This document shows positions 51,739 to 61,687 of a DNA stretch of 64,000 bases, piece by piece. Within the stretch, counting starts at the first letter, position 1. Every line of letters begins with the position of its first letter. The notes beneath the pieces are model-generated. The model was not told the origin of the DNA, ran no database searches, and worked only from the letters and a program-made list of their open reading frames with translations. The position numbers and the translations under genes were made by a program. This DNA comes from an uncultured Collinsella sp. (GTDB lineage: Bacteria > Actinomycetota > Coriobacteriia > Coriobacteriales > Coriobacteriaceae), in assembly GCA_900541015.1 (NCBI GenBank), contig UQIB01000009.1:1-64000 (forward strand). Direction: 5' to 3'.

Positions 51739-51800
51739 GGCGCCGGCCGAAACCGGCGCACTAATCAGTAATCGTTATTGTTAGTATAGCACTAACAATA
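51739..51800 (-). promoter_or_regulatory. Two hairpins between the two PFL genes
   Basis: Hairpin 1 (51776-51800) has perfect arms TATTGTTAGT/ACTAACAATA with a five-base loop and starts one base after the body gene's stop codon. Hairpin 2 (51740-51759) is GCGCCGG/CCGGCGC. Neither has a T-tract. They may set the ratio of the two proteins or protect mRNA ends. Confidence 0.68.
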
Positions 51801-51801
51801 G

Positions 51802-53853
<2,052 letters not shown>

Positions 53854-54247
53854 TGTGTAACCACGCTCCTAGTTACGTGTAATGCGGCGCTCTCTCACAC
53901 CGCTGCTTATTGAATTCTTGAATGTTCGGCTTGCACTACCGGCTTCTTCCGTTCTTCACCACACGCTGGTGCAGAGAAAACGTTTGTCCACCTTGGAACT
54001 ACAACCCAAAACCCAAGATTTCACCCGTCTGAGAAGGATAACATAGCGACCCTCTCCATCTGGGCTGTTATATGTTTCTTTTTTTATATCATAAGGGCGT
54101 TTTTTACAAACCCGCAGGAAATGCGAGCGCGAACAACTACCGTTCACCGATTTGTATGTTATTTTTCCTTGCCTTTGTACGACGTTCGCTCTAGCTGTTA
54201 TGCCAGCTTTAGCAGGGTAAAGTGTCTCAGAGACCCTACAGAAACTG
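53854..54247 (-). promoter_or_regulatory. AT-rich leader and promoter region of the PFL genes, with a LacI-type site
   Basis: No gene is seen. The stretch is AT-richer than its surroundings and probably a long regulated leader. GAAAACGTTTG at 53976-53986 is identical over 11 bases to the operator core of the sucrose operon, about 125 bases before the PFL start. AT-rich blocks near 54060-54100 and 54150-54170 could hold promoters. Confidence 0.5.
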
Positions 54248-54281
54248 CAGGGCGGCCACGGGATCCCCCGTGGCCGCCCTG
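54248..54281. terminator. Perfect 15-bp hairpin after the KdgT gene
   Basis: Arms 54248-54262 and 54267-54281 (CAGGGCGGCCACGGG and complement) with a four-base loop. No long T-tract; probable terminator of the permease gene. Confidence 0.75.
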
Positions 54282-54319
54282 TGGCGTGACTAGTTTTTAG
54301 CTTTGATTGCCGCTTGGCA

Positions 54320-55339
54320 TTAGGCGGCTGAGGCGGCCTTGTCGGTCGTTGCCTTGCTATCGCCGTTGCCCTGGCCCTCAAAATGCTTGTAGCACCAGCT
54401 GGTGACCAGCGGGGTCAAAATAGCCGTCACGATTGCGCAGGCAGCAACCTGTGCCGTGGCCGTCGCGAGCACCGCGCCGCCGTACATGGCCCCGTTGACG
54501 CTTGCCATGGCAGCAGGCGTGGCCACATTGGCTCCGGCGCAGCTCGAAATGGCCGCACCTGCGACACCCGTACCACCCGTGAGCTTATCGACCGCGATGA
54601 CGGGAATTGCAAAGACCACCGAGCAGATCACGCCGAGCAGAATACCGGGAAGACCGCCATTAATGAGCTGGCCAAAGGTCATGGTCGAGCCCATGGCAAA
54701 GAAGACGAGCACGATGATGGCGGAAAGTGCCGGTGCCATCATCTTCTTAAAGCTCGGGAAGAGGTTGCCCAGAATAATGCCGACGACGATCGGCAGGATG
54801 GCGCCCACGAGCGACCAGCCGATCGGAGCCTGACCGGCAGCGCCGAGCACGATCATCGTGACCGGAGGGCCGACAACCAGCGTGGTGATGGCGACGGCGC
54901 CACGCTCGGCCTCATTGCCCATGGTGCCCATCAGACCAGCGTACATAGCGTTGTTGGCGCCGGTGCAAGCCGCCAGCATCACCATGGCAGAGATGCCAAA
55001 CAGGTTGTCGTTGAACACATAAAGGATGAGCAGCGACACGGCAACGACCACGATCTGCTTGACGGCGATGATGATGGCGCCGCGTGCAGCGGCGGCAGGA
55101 GCACTCTTAAACGAAATCGTCGTACCGACGATGAGCAAAAAAGCGCCCACGAGCGGGCCTGCGCCCTGCTGGGTCATACCAAGCGTAAAGCTGCCGAGCG
55201 TTTTGAACAGGTCGGGGAATAGCGTGTTGAGCAGGCAGCCCAGCAAAAGCGGCACCAAAATATTGGCACCCGGGATGGAGGACATCTTAAAGAACGGCTC
55301 CTTTGCCGCCGGCGCCTCCACCGCAGTCGATTCACTCAT
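54320..55339 (-). CDS. kdgT: 2-keto-3-deoxygluconate permease (KdgT family)
   Basis: The 339-residue membrane protein starts MSESTAVEAPAAKEPFFKMS behind AAAGGAGAT. About ten helices are predicted. KdgT motifs are visible: IPGANILVPLLLGCLLNTLFP, LMLAACTGANNAMYAGLMG-type segment, FFAMGSTMTFGQLINGGLPGILLG and SSCAGANVATPAAMA. It imports 2-keto-3-deoxygluconate, an intermediate of pectin/uronate or glycosaminoglycan breakdown, by proton symport. The SDR gene upstream on the same strand may act on the same substrate; a terminator-like hairpin separates them. Confidence 0.9.
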   Translation of the reverse strand: MSESTAVEAPAAKEPFFKMSSIPGANILVPLLLGCLLNTLFPDLFKTLGSFTLGMTQQGAGPLVGAFLLIVGTTISFKSAPAAAARGAIIIAVKQIVVVAVSLLILYVFNDNLFGISAMVMLAACTGANNAMYAGLMGTMGNEAERGAVAITTLVVGPPVTMIVLGAAGQAPIGWSLVGAILPIVVGIILGNLFPSFKKMMAPALSAIIVLVFFAMGSTMTFGQLINGGLPGILLGVICSVVFAIPVIAVDKLTGGTGVAGAAISSCAGANVATPAAMASVNGAMYGGAVLATATAQVAACAIVTAILTPLVTSWCYKHFEGQGNGDSKATTDKAASAA

Positions 55340-55388
55340 ATATATCTCCTTTGGATGCATGCGAATCGTAGCCGCACGCGCCTATGTC

Positions 55389-55428
55389 AGAAAGAAGGCG
55401 ACGGTCCCGAGTCGCAGGAGCCGTCGCC
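55389..55428 (-). terminator. Intrinsic terminator after the SDR gene
   Basis: GGCGACGG (55397-55404) and CCGTCGCC (55421-55428) pair, and the minus strand continues TTCTTTCT. Confidence 0.8.
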
Positions 55429-55447
55429 GAATAATCATCGCGGGGTA

Positions 55448-56197
55448 TTACCCGTCCAGGACGATGCCGCCGTCGCAGTCACCGATCTCGCCGTTCACGA
55501 AGCTGGCGAGGTCGGAAGCGAAGAACAGCACCATCTGCGCAGGCTCGCTGGCCTGGGCAGCGCGGCCCAGAGGAATACCGTTGATGATGCGCTGAGAGTT
55601 CTCGTCAGAGAGAATCGAGGTCATATCGGTCAACGTGAGCGACGGGCACACGGCGTTGCAGCGAACGCCAAACTTGCCGCCCTCCTTGGCGACCGCCTTG
55701 GTAAGGCCGTTGACACCGGCCTTGGAGCTCGCGTAGGCAGCGGTGCCAAGCAGGCCGCCGCCGATCTTGCCAGCAACGGAGCTCACGTTGACGATAGTGC
55801 CGGCATGAGCCGCCTTAAAGTGCGGGTACACGGCGTTCATCATAGTGAAGGTACCGTTGAGGTTGATGTCGATGGTGCGACGCCACTCGGTGTCATCGAT
55901 CTCGTCGAACTTCTTGGTGCTGATGACGCCAGCGCAGTTGATCAGAATGTTGGTTTGAGGCAGGTCCGTAAAAATCTGCTCGACGGTCTCGCGCGCCTTG
56001 GGCGCATCGGCGACATCGAGCTGATAGAACTTGTTGCCCTCGCCAAGCTCGGCCACAGCGGCCTCGCCCTTAGCAGCGTTCCTTGCGATGAGCGCGACGT
56101 GTCCGCCGCCCGCGACGATGCCCTTGGCGATCTCGAGGCCAATGCCCTGAGTACCACCCGTGACAATCGCGGTCTTACCCGTGAAGTCAAATGCCAT
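55448..56197 (-). CDS. Short-chain dehydrogenase/reductase, probably 2-keto-3-deoxygluconate-related
   Basis: From ATG 56197 (AAAGGGGGATGG site) the protein has 249 residues, the typical SDR length. The cofactor motif is TGGTQGIGLEIA, NNAG is represented by INCAGV, and the catalytic Ser and Tyr-x-x-x-Lys are in VSSVAGKIGGGLLGTAAYASSKAG. The neighbour KdgT suggests a KduD-like 2-dehydro-3-deoxygluconate 5-dehydrogenase, but a FabG-like or gluconate 5-dehydrogenase role is also compatible. The longer frame to 56314 has no ribosome site. Confidence 0.85.
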   Translation of the reverse strand: MAFDFTGKTAIVTGGTQGIGLEIAKGIVAGGGHVALIARNAAKGEAAVAELGEGNKFYQLDVADAPKARETVEQIFTDLPQTNILINCAGVISTKKFDEIDDTEWRRTIDINLNGTFTMMNAVYPHFKAAHAGTIVNVSSVAGKIGGGLLGTAAYASSKAGVNGLTKAVAKEGGKFGVRCNAVCPSLTLTDMTSILSDENSQRIINGIPLGRAAQASEPAQMVLFFASDLASFVNGEIGDCDGGIVLDG

Positions 56198-56409
56198 GAC
56201 TCCATCCCCCTTTATGTAAGGTGTCTCCTTGCGGGAAGTTGGAGCATCGCACGTGGCGATTATATGAGTCCCAGTCGTCATGGTGGTGACAACCCCTCGC
56301 CTAACCGCGGGCATAATAGTTCTTTGAAACGCTTCAGCAATTGAATGATTTTAAGTCTTAATGAGCTCTTAATATTGCCCACTGTATGAGGCCCGCGTAT
56401 GGGGGTATC

Positions 56410-56458
56410 ATCTTCCACCGAAAATAGTTTCTAGTGTTAGGGGTTTTCGGTGGAAGAT
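56410..56458 (+). promoter_or_regulatory. Perfect 15-bp inverted repeat enclosing the MarR ribosome site and start codon
   Basis: Arms 56410-56424 and 56444-56458 (ATCTTCCACCGAAAA and complement). The GTG start (56450-56452) is in the right arm and the Shine-Dalgarno TTAGGGG is in the loop. A TTGCCC -35 with 17 bases to TATGGG -10 lies just upstream. It may be a MarR operator at the DNA level, a translation-blocking hairpin at the RNA level, or both. Confidence 0.65.
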
Positions 56459-56899
56459 ACCGATTTCCATGAGCTTGGGCGTCAGCTCTTTACCGAGTTT
56501 GGCAGCATGCACCAGCGCGTTTCGCGCTTTGCCGACCAGGCTCTGGGTGGCGAGATGGCCGTCATGCGCGCCCTCATGCGCGCCGGCGGCTCGCTCACGC
56601 CGAGCGAACTCGCCGATCGTGCCTGGGTCTCGAGCGCCCGCATCGCCAATATCCTGCGCGCCCTCGAGGCCAAGGGCTGGGTCGAGCGCGAGCACTCAAA
56701 GACCGACCGTCGTCGCGTACACGTCACGGTGACCGACAAAGGATTCCAGGTTATCGAAATCAAACGTCGGGAATTCGAGGACCGCACCGCGGCCTTCCTC
56801 GAGCAGCTTGGCGAAACAGATACCCAAGAGATGGTGCGCCTTCTTAGACGTGCCAACGAAATTATCGACCGCAATCAAGAAAGGAGAGATGCCGAGTGA
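56450..56899 (+). CDS. MarR-family transcriptional regulator
   Basis: From GTG 56450 the protein has 149 residues. The winged helix is visible as MAVMRALMRAGGSLTPSELADRAWVSSARIANILRALEAKGWVEREHSKTDRRRVHVTVTDKG, with DRRRVHVTVTDKG being the wing typical of MarR (region 45-105). N- and C-terminal helices form the dimer. It overlaps the first ABC exporter gene by four bases (GTGA) and very probably represses this operon; the inverted repeat at 56410-56458 is the candidate target. The ligand is unknown. Confidence 0.92.
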   Translation: MEDTDFHELGRQLFTEFGSMHQRVSRFADQALGGEMAVMRALMRAGGSLTPSELADRAWVSSARIANILRALEAKGWVEREHSKTDRRRVHVTVTDKGFQVIEIKRREFEDRTAAFLEQLGETDTQEMVRLLRRANEIIDRNQERRDAE

Positions 56900-59262
56900 G
56901 GATTCTCAAGCTCTTTAAAAAGCATGTCCTGGCACTATTCGCAGCTATCGTACTTATCGTAATCAGCTGCAACGCCGATCTGGCGCTGCCTACCTATATG
57001 AGCGACATCGTCGACGTGGGTGTGCAGCAAGGCGGCATCGCGTCGCCCGTACCCGACACCATCCGCGCCGAATCGCTCGACGACCTCGAACTCTTTATGA
57101 GCGCCAAGGACGCCAAGACGGTAGAAGCTGCGTTTGGCAAGGCAGACAAAAACGGGATTCGCACGTACAAGGGAACCGAGGATGAGCGCGCCGACGGCAG
57201 CAAGCTCGCCGATATCATGAGTCTGCCCGAGACCGTCGTCCTTTCGCTCAACCAGGGTATTGACGCCAACTCCATGGGTGACATGATGGGCACGTCCGGT
57301 GAGAAAGACAACAGCGGCGCCCAGGCCATGCCCACCCCCGAGCAAATGGCAGCGATGACGCCCGAGCAGCTCGCCGAGATGCAGCAGAAGGCCGCGGCGG
57401 CGCAGAACATGCAAAAGCAGATTGATGCCGACGGCGGTAAGATCACTATGAAGAGCCTGCGCCTGGGTGTCGAGGGCGGTCTGGTAGACCAAAGCAAGCT
57501 CGTCGAGGGCGCCAACCAAATGGCGGACAAAATGGGCTCCATGTCGGGCTCCATCGTCACCCAGCGCGCCGTGAGCTATGTACAGGACGAGTACAAGGCG
57601 CAGGGCATCGACCCCGCCGACGTGCAGAACGCCTACCTGAGCCGCATGGCGACCACGATGTTTGGACTGTGCCTCGTGTCGCTCGTCGCCACCATCCTGA
57701 CCGGTGCCGTGGCTTCGCGCACCGCCTGCTCCATCGCCCGCGACCTGCGCCGCGAGACCTTCAACAAGGTTATGCACTTCTCGCCGGCCGAGGTGGGCAA
57801 GTTTAGCCAGGCCTCGCTCATCACCCGCTGCACCAACGACATTCAGCAGATCCAGATGGCAGCGACTCTGTTCATTCGCATGTGCCTGATGGCCCCCGTC
57901 ATGGGCATCGTCGCCGTCATGCGCGTCCTAGCTAACCACACCGGCCTGGAGTGGACCATCGCTGTGGCCATCATCGCGGTTTCGGCCGTTGTCGGCGTGC
58001 TCATGGGCCTCACCATGCCCAAGTTCAAAAAGATGCAAAGCTTTGTTGACCGCGTGAACCTTACCGCCCGCGAGCTGCTCGACGGCCTTATGCCCATCCG
58101 CTCGTTTAACCGCGAGGAGCATGAGCTCGAACGTTTTGACAAGGCGTCGCTCGACCTGATGACCACGCAGCTCTACACCAACCGTGCCATGAGCTTTATG
58201 ATGCCGCTCATGATGCTGGTCATGAACTGCATCACCGTGCTCATCGTGTGGTTTGGCGCGCAGGGCGTGTCCGACGGCGTGATGCAGGTCGGCAACATGA
58301 TGGCGTTTATCTCCTACACCATGCAGATCGTCATGGCGTTTATGATCCTCACCATGGTTTCGGTTATCCTGCCCCGTGCCGAGGTCGCAGCCGAGCGCGT
58401 GGAGGAGGTCATCACCTGCCCCACGAGCATCAACGACCCCGCCTCGCCCAAACTGCCCGCAGCCAGCGCGCCGCGCGGTGAGCTCACCTTCCGCGACGTG
58501 AGCTTCCAGTATCCCGATGCCCGCGCCGATGTCATCAGCGGTGTGAACTTCACCACGTGCGCCGGTCAGATGCTCGGCATCATTGGCTCCACGGGTTCGG
58601 GCAAGTCCACGCTCGTGCAGCTGATTCCACGCCTGTATGACGTCACGGGCGGCAGCATTTCGCTCGACGGCATCGACGTGCGTGACATGACCCTCTCTGA
58701 GCTGCGCCGCCGCATCGGTTATATTCCGCAGCAGGGTCGCCTGTTCTCGGGCACCGTCGAGAGCAACCTCAAGTTTGCCGGCGATATGGTGAGTGACGAG
58801 GATATGCGCCAGGCGGCATGCATCGCCCAGGCGGAGGACTTTATCGCCGAGCGCGAGGGCGGTTACGACTCCCCCATCAGTCAGGGCGGCTCCAATGTTT
58901 CGGGCGGTCAGCGCCAGCGTCTGGCCATCGCCCGCGCGTTGGCCAAAAAGCCCGAGGTCGTGGTGTTCGACGACTCGTTTAGCGCCCTCGACTACAAGAC
59001 CGACGCACGCCTGCGCGAGGAGCTCGCCAAAAACGTCACCGACGCCGCGCTCGTGGTCGTGGCCCAGCGCATCGCGACCATCATGCACGCCGACCAGATC
59101 ATCGTGCTCGACGACGGCCACGTGGTGGGCACCGGCACGCACGAGGAGCTGCTGCACGGCTGCCCGGCGTACCTGGAGATAGCACAGTCGCAGCTTTCTG
59201 CCGAGGAGCTGGGACTCACCCAAGAAGAGATTGCAGCCGTCATGGAAGGAGGCGAGCGCTAA
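56896..59262 (+). CDS. ABC exporter half A, with large extracytoplasmic insertion and degenerate ATPase site
   Basis: A 788-residue fused permease-ATPase, longer than the usual 580-620. After the first membrane helix (about 10-30) an extra outer domain of about 200 residues follows (35-250), rich in Met, Gln, Ala and Asp, before helix 2. The ATPase domain has Walker A GSTGSGKSTL, signature VSGGQRQRLAIARAL and Walker B VVVFDDSFSALD, with Asp where the catalytic Glu is expected. This pattern (one consensus and one degenerate site) is typical of heterodimeric exporters such as TM287/288 and BmrCD. Its partner starts on the last base of its stop codon. Expressed from the MarR operon; probable multidrug or lipid exporter. 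Confidence 0.9.
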   Translation: MRILKLFKKHVLALFAAIVLIVISCNADLALPTYMSDIVDVGVQQGGIASPVPDTIRAESLDDLELFMSAKDAKTVEAAFGKADKNGIRTYKGTEDERADGSKLADIMSLPETVVLSLNQGIDANSMGDMMGTSGEKDNSGAQAMPTPEQMAAMTPEQLAEMQQKAAAAQNMQKQIDADGGKITMKSLRLGVEGGLVDQSKLVEGANQMADKMGSMSGSIVTQRAVSYVQDEYKAQGIDPADVQNAYLSRMATTMFGLCLVSLVATILTGAVASRTACSIARDLRRETFNKVMHFSPAEVGKFSQASLITRCTNDIQQIQMAATLFIRMCLMAPVMGIVAVMRVLANHTGLEWTIAVAIIAVSAVVGVLMGLTMPKFKKMQSFVDRVNLTARELLDGLMPIRSFNREEHELERFDKASLDLMTTQLYTNRAMSFMMPLMMLVMNCITVLIVWFGAQGVSDGVMQVGNMMAFISYTMQIVMAFMILTMVSVILPRAEVAAERVEEVITCPTSINDPASPKLPAASAPRGELTFRDVSFQYPDARADVISGVNFTTCAGQMLGIIGSTGSGKSTLVQLIPRLYDVTGGSISLDGIDVRDMTLSELRRRIGYIPQQGRLFSGTVESNLKFAGDMVSDEDMRQAACIAQAEDFIAEREGGYDSPISQGGSNVSGGQRQRLAIARALAKKPEVVVFDDSFSALDYKTDARLREELAKNVTDAALVVVAQRIATIMHADQIIVLDDGHVVGTGTHEELLHGCPAYLEIAQSQLSAEELGLTQEEIAAVMEGGER

Positions 59263-61118
59263 TGGCAGACGAGACCAAGACTCAGATTCCCAAGCCCACC
59301 CGCCAGCGTGGTCCCATGAGCCGCATGGGTGGCATGCGCCGTGGCGAAAAGGCCAAGGACTTCAAGGGCACCATGCGGCAGCTGCTCGGCTATATCGGTC
59401 AACACAAGGTTGCCGTACTTGCCGCCGTCGCCTTTGCCGTGTGCTCGGTCGTCTTTAACATTGTGGGGCCCAAGGTGCTCGGCCAGGTTACGACCAAGCT
59501 GTTCGAGGGCCTGGTTGCCAAGGTCAACGGTACCGGCGATGTCGACTTTAACTGGATCGCCAAGACGCTCGGCTTTTTGCTCTGCCTGTACCTGGCGAGC
59601 TCTGCCTGCAGTCTGATCCAGGGCTGGCTCATGACCGGCGTCACGCAAGAGATTTGCTACCGCATGCGCAAGGAGATCGCCGCCAAGATCGCCGTCGTGC
59701 CGATGAGCTACTTCAACGGCCACAGCAAGGGCGACGTGCTCAGCCGCATCACCAACGACGTCGATACGCTCGGCCAATCGCTCAACCAGAGCGTGACGCA
59801 GCTCATCACCTCGGTGACGCAGATTATCGGCGTGCTCGTCATGATGCTGTCGATCAGTCTGCCGCTCACCGGCGTCACCGTGCTCACGCTGCCGGCCGCC
59901 GCGATTATCTTGATGGTGATGATTCACTTCTCGCAGCCGTACTTCCGCGAGCAGCAGCAGGTCCTGGGCACCGTCAACGGCATTATCGAGGAGGACTTTG
60001 CCGGCCAGAACGTCATTCAGGTGTTCGACCGCGCCGAGGCCTCGATCGAGGAGTTCGACCGCCAAAACGACCGCCTCTTTATTAGTGGCTGGCGCTCGCA
60101 GTTCCTGTCGGGCCTGATGATGCCGCTTATGAGCTTGGTGGGCAACATGGGCTACGTGGGCGTCGTCGTGGTGGGTGCGCAGCTCGCGCTGACCGGCAAT
60201 GCCACGCCCGGCGATATCCAGAGCTTTATCCAGTACGTTCGCAACTTTACGCAACCCGTGCAGCAGCTGGGTAACGTGAGCAACACGATGCAGTCGATGG
60301 CCGCTGCCACCGAGCGCGTGTTTGAGTTCCTGGCCGCGCCCGAGGAGGAGCAGAAGGCCGACGCGCAGATCCCCGAGAAGCGCCCCGGCCACGTGGAGTT
60401 CGACCACGTCAAGTTTGGCTACACGCCCGACAAGACCATCATCCACGACTTTAGCTGCGAGGCGGAGCCCGGCCAGACCATCGCCATCGTCGGTCCCACC
60501 GGCGCCGGCAAGACCACGCTCATCAAGCTGCTGCAGCGCTTCTACGATGTGGACGGCGGTTCGCTGCGCGTCGAGGGCGTCGACGTGCGCGACTGGGACC
60601 GCGCGGCGCTGCGCGGCGAGTTTGCCATGGTGCTGCAGGATACCTGGCTGTTTAACGGCACCATCCGCGAAAACATCCGCTACGGACGCCCCGATGCGAG
60701 CGATGCCGAAGTCGAGGCCGCCGCACGCGCCGCACGCTGCGACCACTTTATCCATACGCTCGCCGGCGGTTACGACTTTATGATCAACGAGGAGGGCACC
60801 AACCTGTCGCAGGGTCAGCGCCAGCTCGTGACCATCGCCCGTGCCATTTTGGCCGATCGCCCGGCGCTGATTCTGGACGAGGCGACTTCCAACGTCGATA
60901 CCCGCACCGAGGAGCTCATCCAGCGCGCCATGGATGCGCTGATGCAGGGCCGCACGAGCTTTGTCATCGCGCACCGCCTGTCCACGATCCGCAACGCCGA
61001 CGTGATCTTGGTGATCCGCGACGGCGACATCGTCGAGAAGGGCACGCACGACGAGTTGCTCGCCCAAGGCGGCTTCTACGCCGACCTGTACAACTCGCAG
61101 TTCGACGAAGCGGCGTAA
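59262..61118 (+). CDS. ABC exporter half B
   Basis: A 618-residue permease-ATPase. After a Lys/Arg-rich N terminus (MADETKTQIPKPTRQRGPMS) come six membrane helices with the coupling pattern MSYFNGHSKGDVLSRITNDVDTLGQSL. The ATPase has Walker A GPTGAGKTTL, signature LSQGQRQLVTIARAIL, Walker B ALILDEATSNVDTRTE with catalytic Glu and the switch His in IAHRLSTIR. It is the catalytically complete partner of half A. The start codon shares a base with the stop codon of half A (TAATG). A strong terminator follows. Confidence 0.95.
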   Translation: MADETKTQIPKPTRQRGPMSRMGGMRRGEKAKDFKGTMRQLLGYIGQHKVAVLAAVAFAVCSVVFNIVGPKVLGQVTTKLFEGLVAKVNGTGDVDFNWIAKTLGFLLCLYLASSACSLIQGWLMTGVTQEICYRMRKEIAAKIAVVPMSYFNGHSKGDVLSRITNDVDTLGQSLNQSVTQLITSVTQIIGVLVMMLSISLPLTGVTVLTLPAAAIILMVMIHFSQPYFREQQQVLGTVNGIIEEDFAGQNVIQVFDRAEASIEEFDRQNDRLFISGWRSQFLSGLMMPLMSLVGNMGYVGVVVVGAQLALTGNATPGDIQSFIQYVRNFTQPVQQLGNVSNTMQSMAAATERVFEFLAAPEEEQKADAQIPEKRPGHVEFDHVKFGYTPDKTIIHDFSCEAEPGQTIAIVGPTGAGKTTLIKLLQRFYDVDGGSLRVEGVDVRDWDRAALRGEFAMVLQDTWLFNGTIRENIRYGRPDASDAEVEAAARAARCDHFIHTLAGGYDFMINEEGTNLSQGQRQLVTIARAILADRPALILDEATSNVDTRTEELIQRAMDALMQGRTSFVIAHRLSTIRNADVILVIRDGDIVEKGTHDELLAQGGFYADLYNSQFDEAA

Positions 61119-61144
61119 AACCGGCGGCAAACAGCCGCAATACC

Positions 61145-61184
61145 AAAAAACGGGGGCGCAGAATGAACTGCGCCCCCGTTTTTT
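61145..61184. terminator. Intrinsic terminator after the ABC exporter operon
   Basis: AAAAAACGGGGGCGCA pairs perfectly with its complement ending TTTTTT (61145-61160 and 61169-61184). Confidence 0.93.
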
Positions 61185-61240
61185 GTCCTTTGGGCCTCGA
61201 AACGCCACCCCTGGGACCTGATTGACGCTCTTCCTCAAGG

Positions 61241-61478
61241 CCCCGTGGTCAAAAAATGGCAAATATGAGTACTGTCACCTTTTTAGTAACAGCCAAAACT
61301 GCCCCAAACGACGTCTTTGCGGCCTAGATATGCCTTCAAATTGATCAAAACGCCCAGTAGCATGCTTCTGTGTGCCAACGTTAATGAACATATTTACTGT
61401 CGTGTCTATTATCTTGTAAGGTCGATATGATACTAGGCTAGCAACAGTACTCATATTTGCCATTTTTTGCCCACGGGG
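61241..61478. mobile_element. MITE-like element with 35-bp terminal inverted repeats
   Basis: Ends 61241-61275 and 61444-61478 are inverted repeats with 34 of 35 matches. The 168-base interior is AT-rich, unlike its surroundings, and has no plausible gene. Size and structure fit a non-autonomous element; no transposase is visible and no clear target-site duplication. Confidence 0.7.
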
Positions 61479-61550
61479 TATGCCGCAGAAGATCCAACTT
61501 GCTCCAGCGTGTCGTACGCCGGTCCTCCCCTTCCGGCGAGTGCCGACATT

Positions 61551-61600
61551 TCCCCAGATAAAACCGAACAAAATAAACCTGTCCCTTTTCGGCAGGTTTC
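61551..61600. repeat. AAACCTGCC/GGCAGGTTT repeat, copy 5
   Basis: TCCCCAGATAAAACCGAACA then AAATAAACCTGTCCCTTTTC and GGCAGGTTT. It is slightly diverged from the other copies, with compensating change in the right half (CGGC for TGGC). Confidence 0.78.
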
Positions 61601-61687
61601 GCTTGCACTTTAGCGTGCGACAGCGGATAATGCCGAGCATTCGAGAGTTCGCCAATTGTTGCCGTTAATTGATAAAGGAGGCCCCGT

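Noticed and set aside
54060..54175. Rex or Fnr site before PFL
   Set aside because: GTGAAC and GTTCGC near 54130 form only a weak, asymmetric palindrome; not enough to call.
59259..61262. Long minus-strand open frame opposite the second ABC exporter gene
   Set aside because: It is antisense to a complete, motif-rich exporter gene. High-GC genes often leave an open complementary frame; its protein is His/Val/Leu low-complexity and has no ribosome site.
61275..61655. Minus-strand frame in the MITE-like element
   Set aside because: It reads through an inverted-repeat end and a dispersed repeat and starts in non-coding sequence.
61601..61687. T-box or leader peptide before aroF
   Set aside because: No T-box sequence (TGGNACCGCG) and no short frame rich in aromatic codons in the leader.
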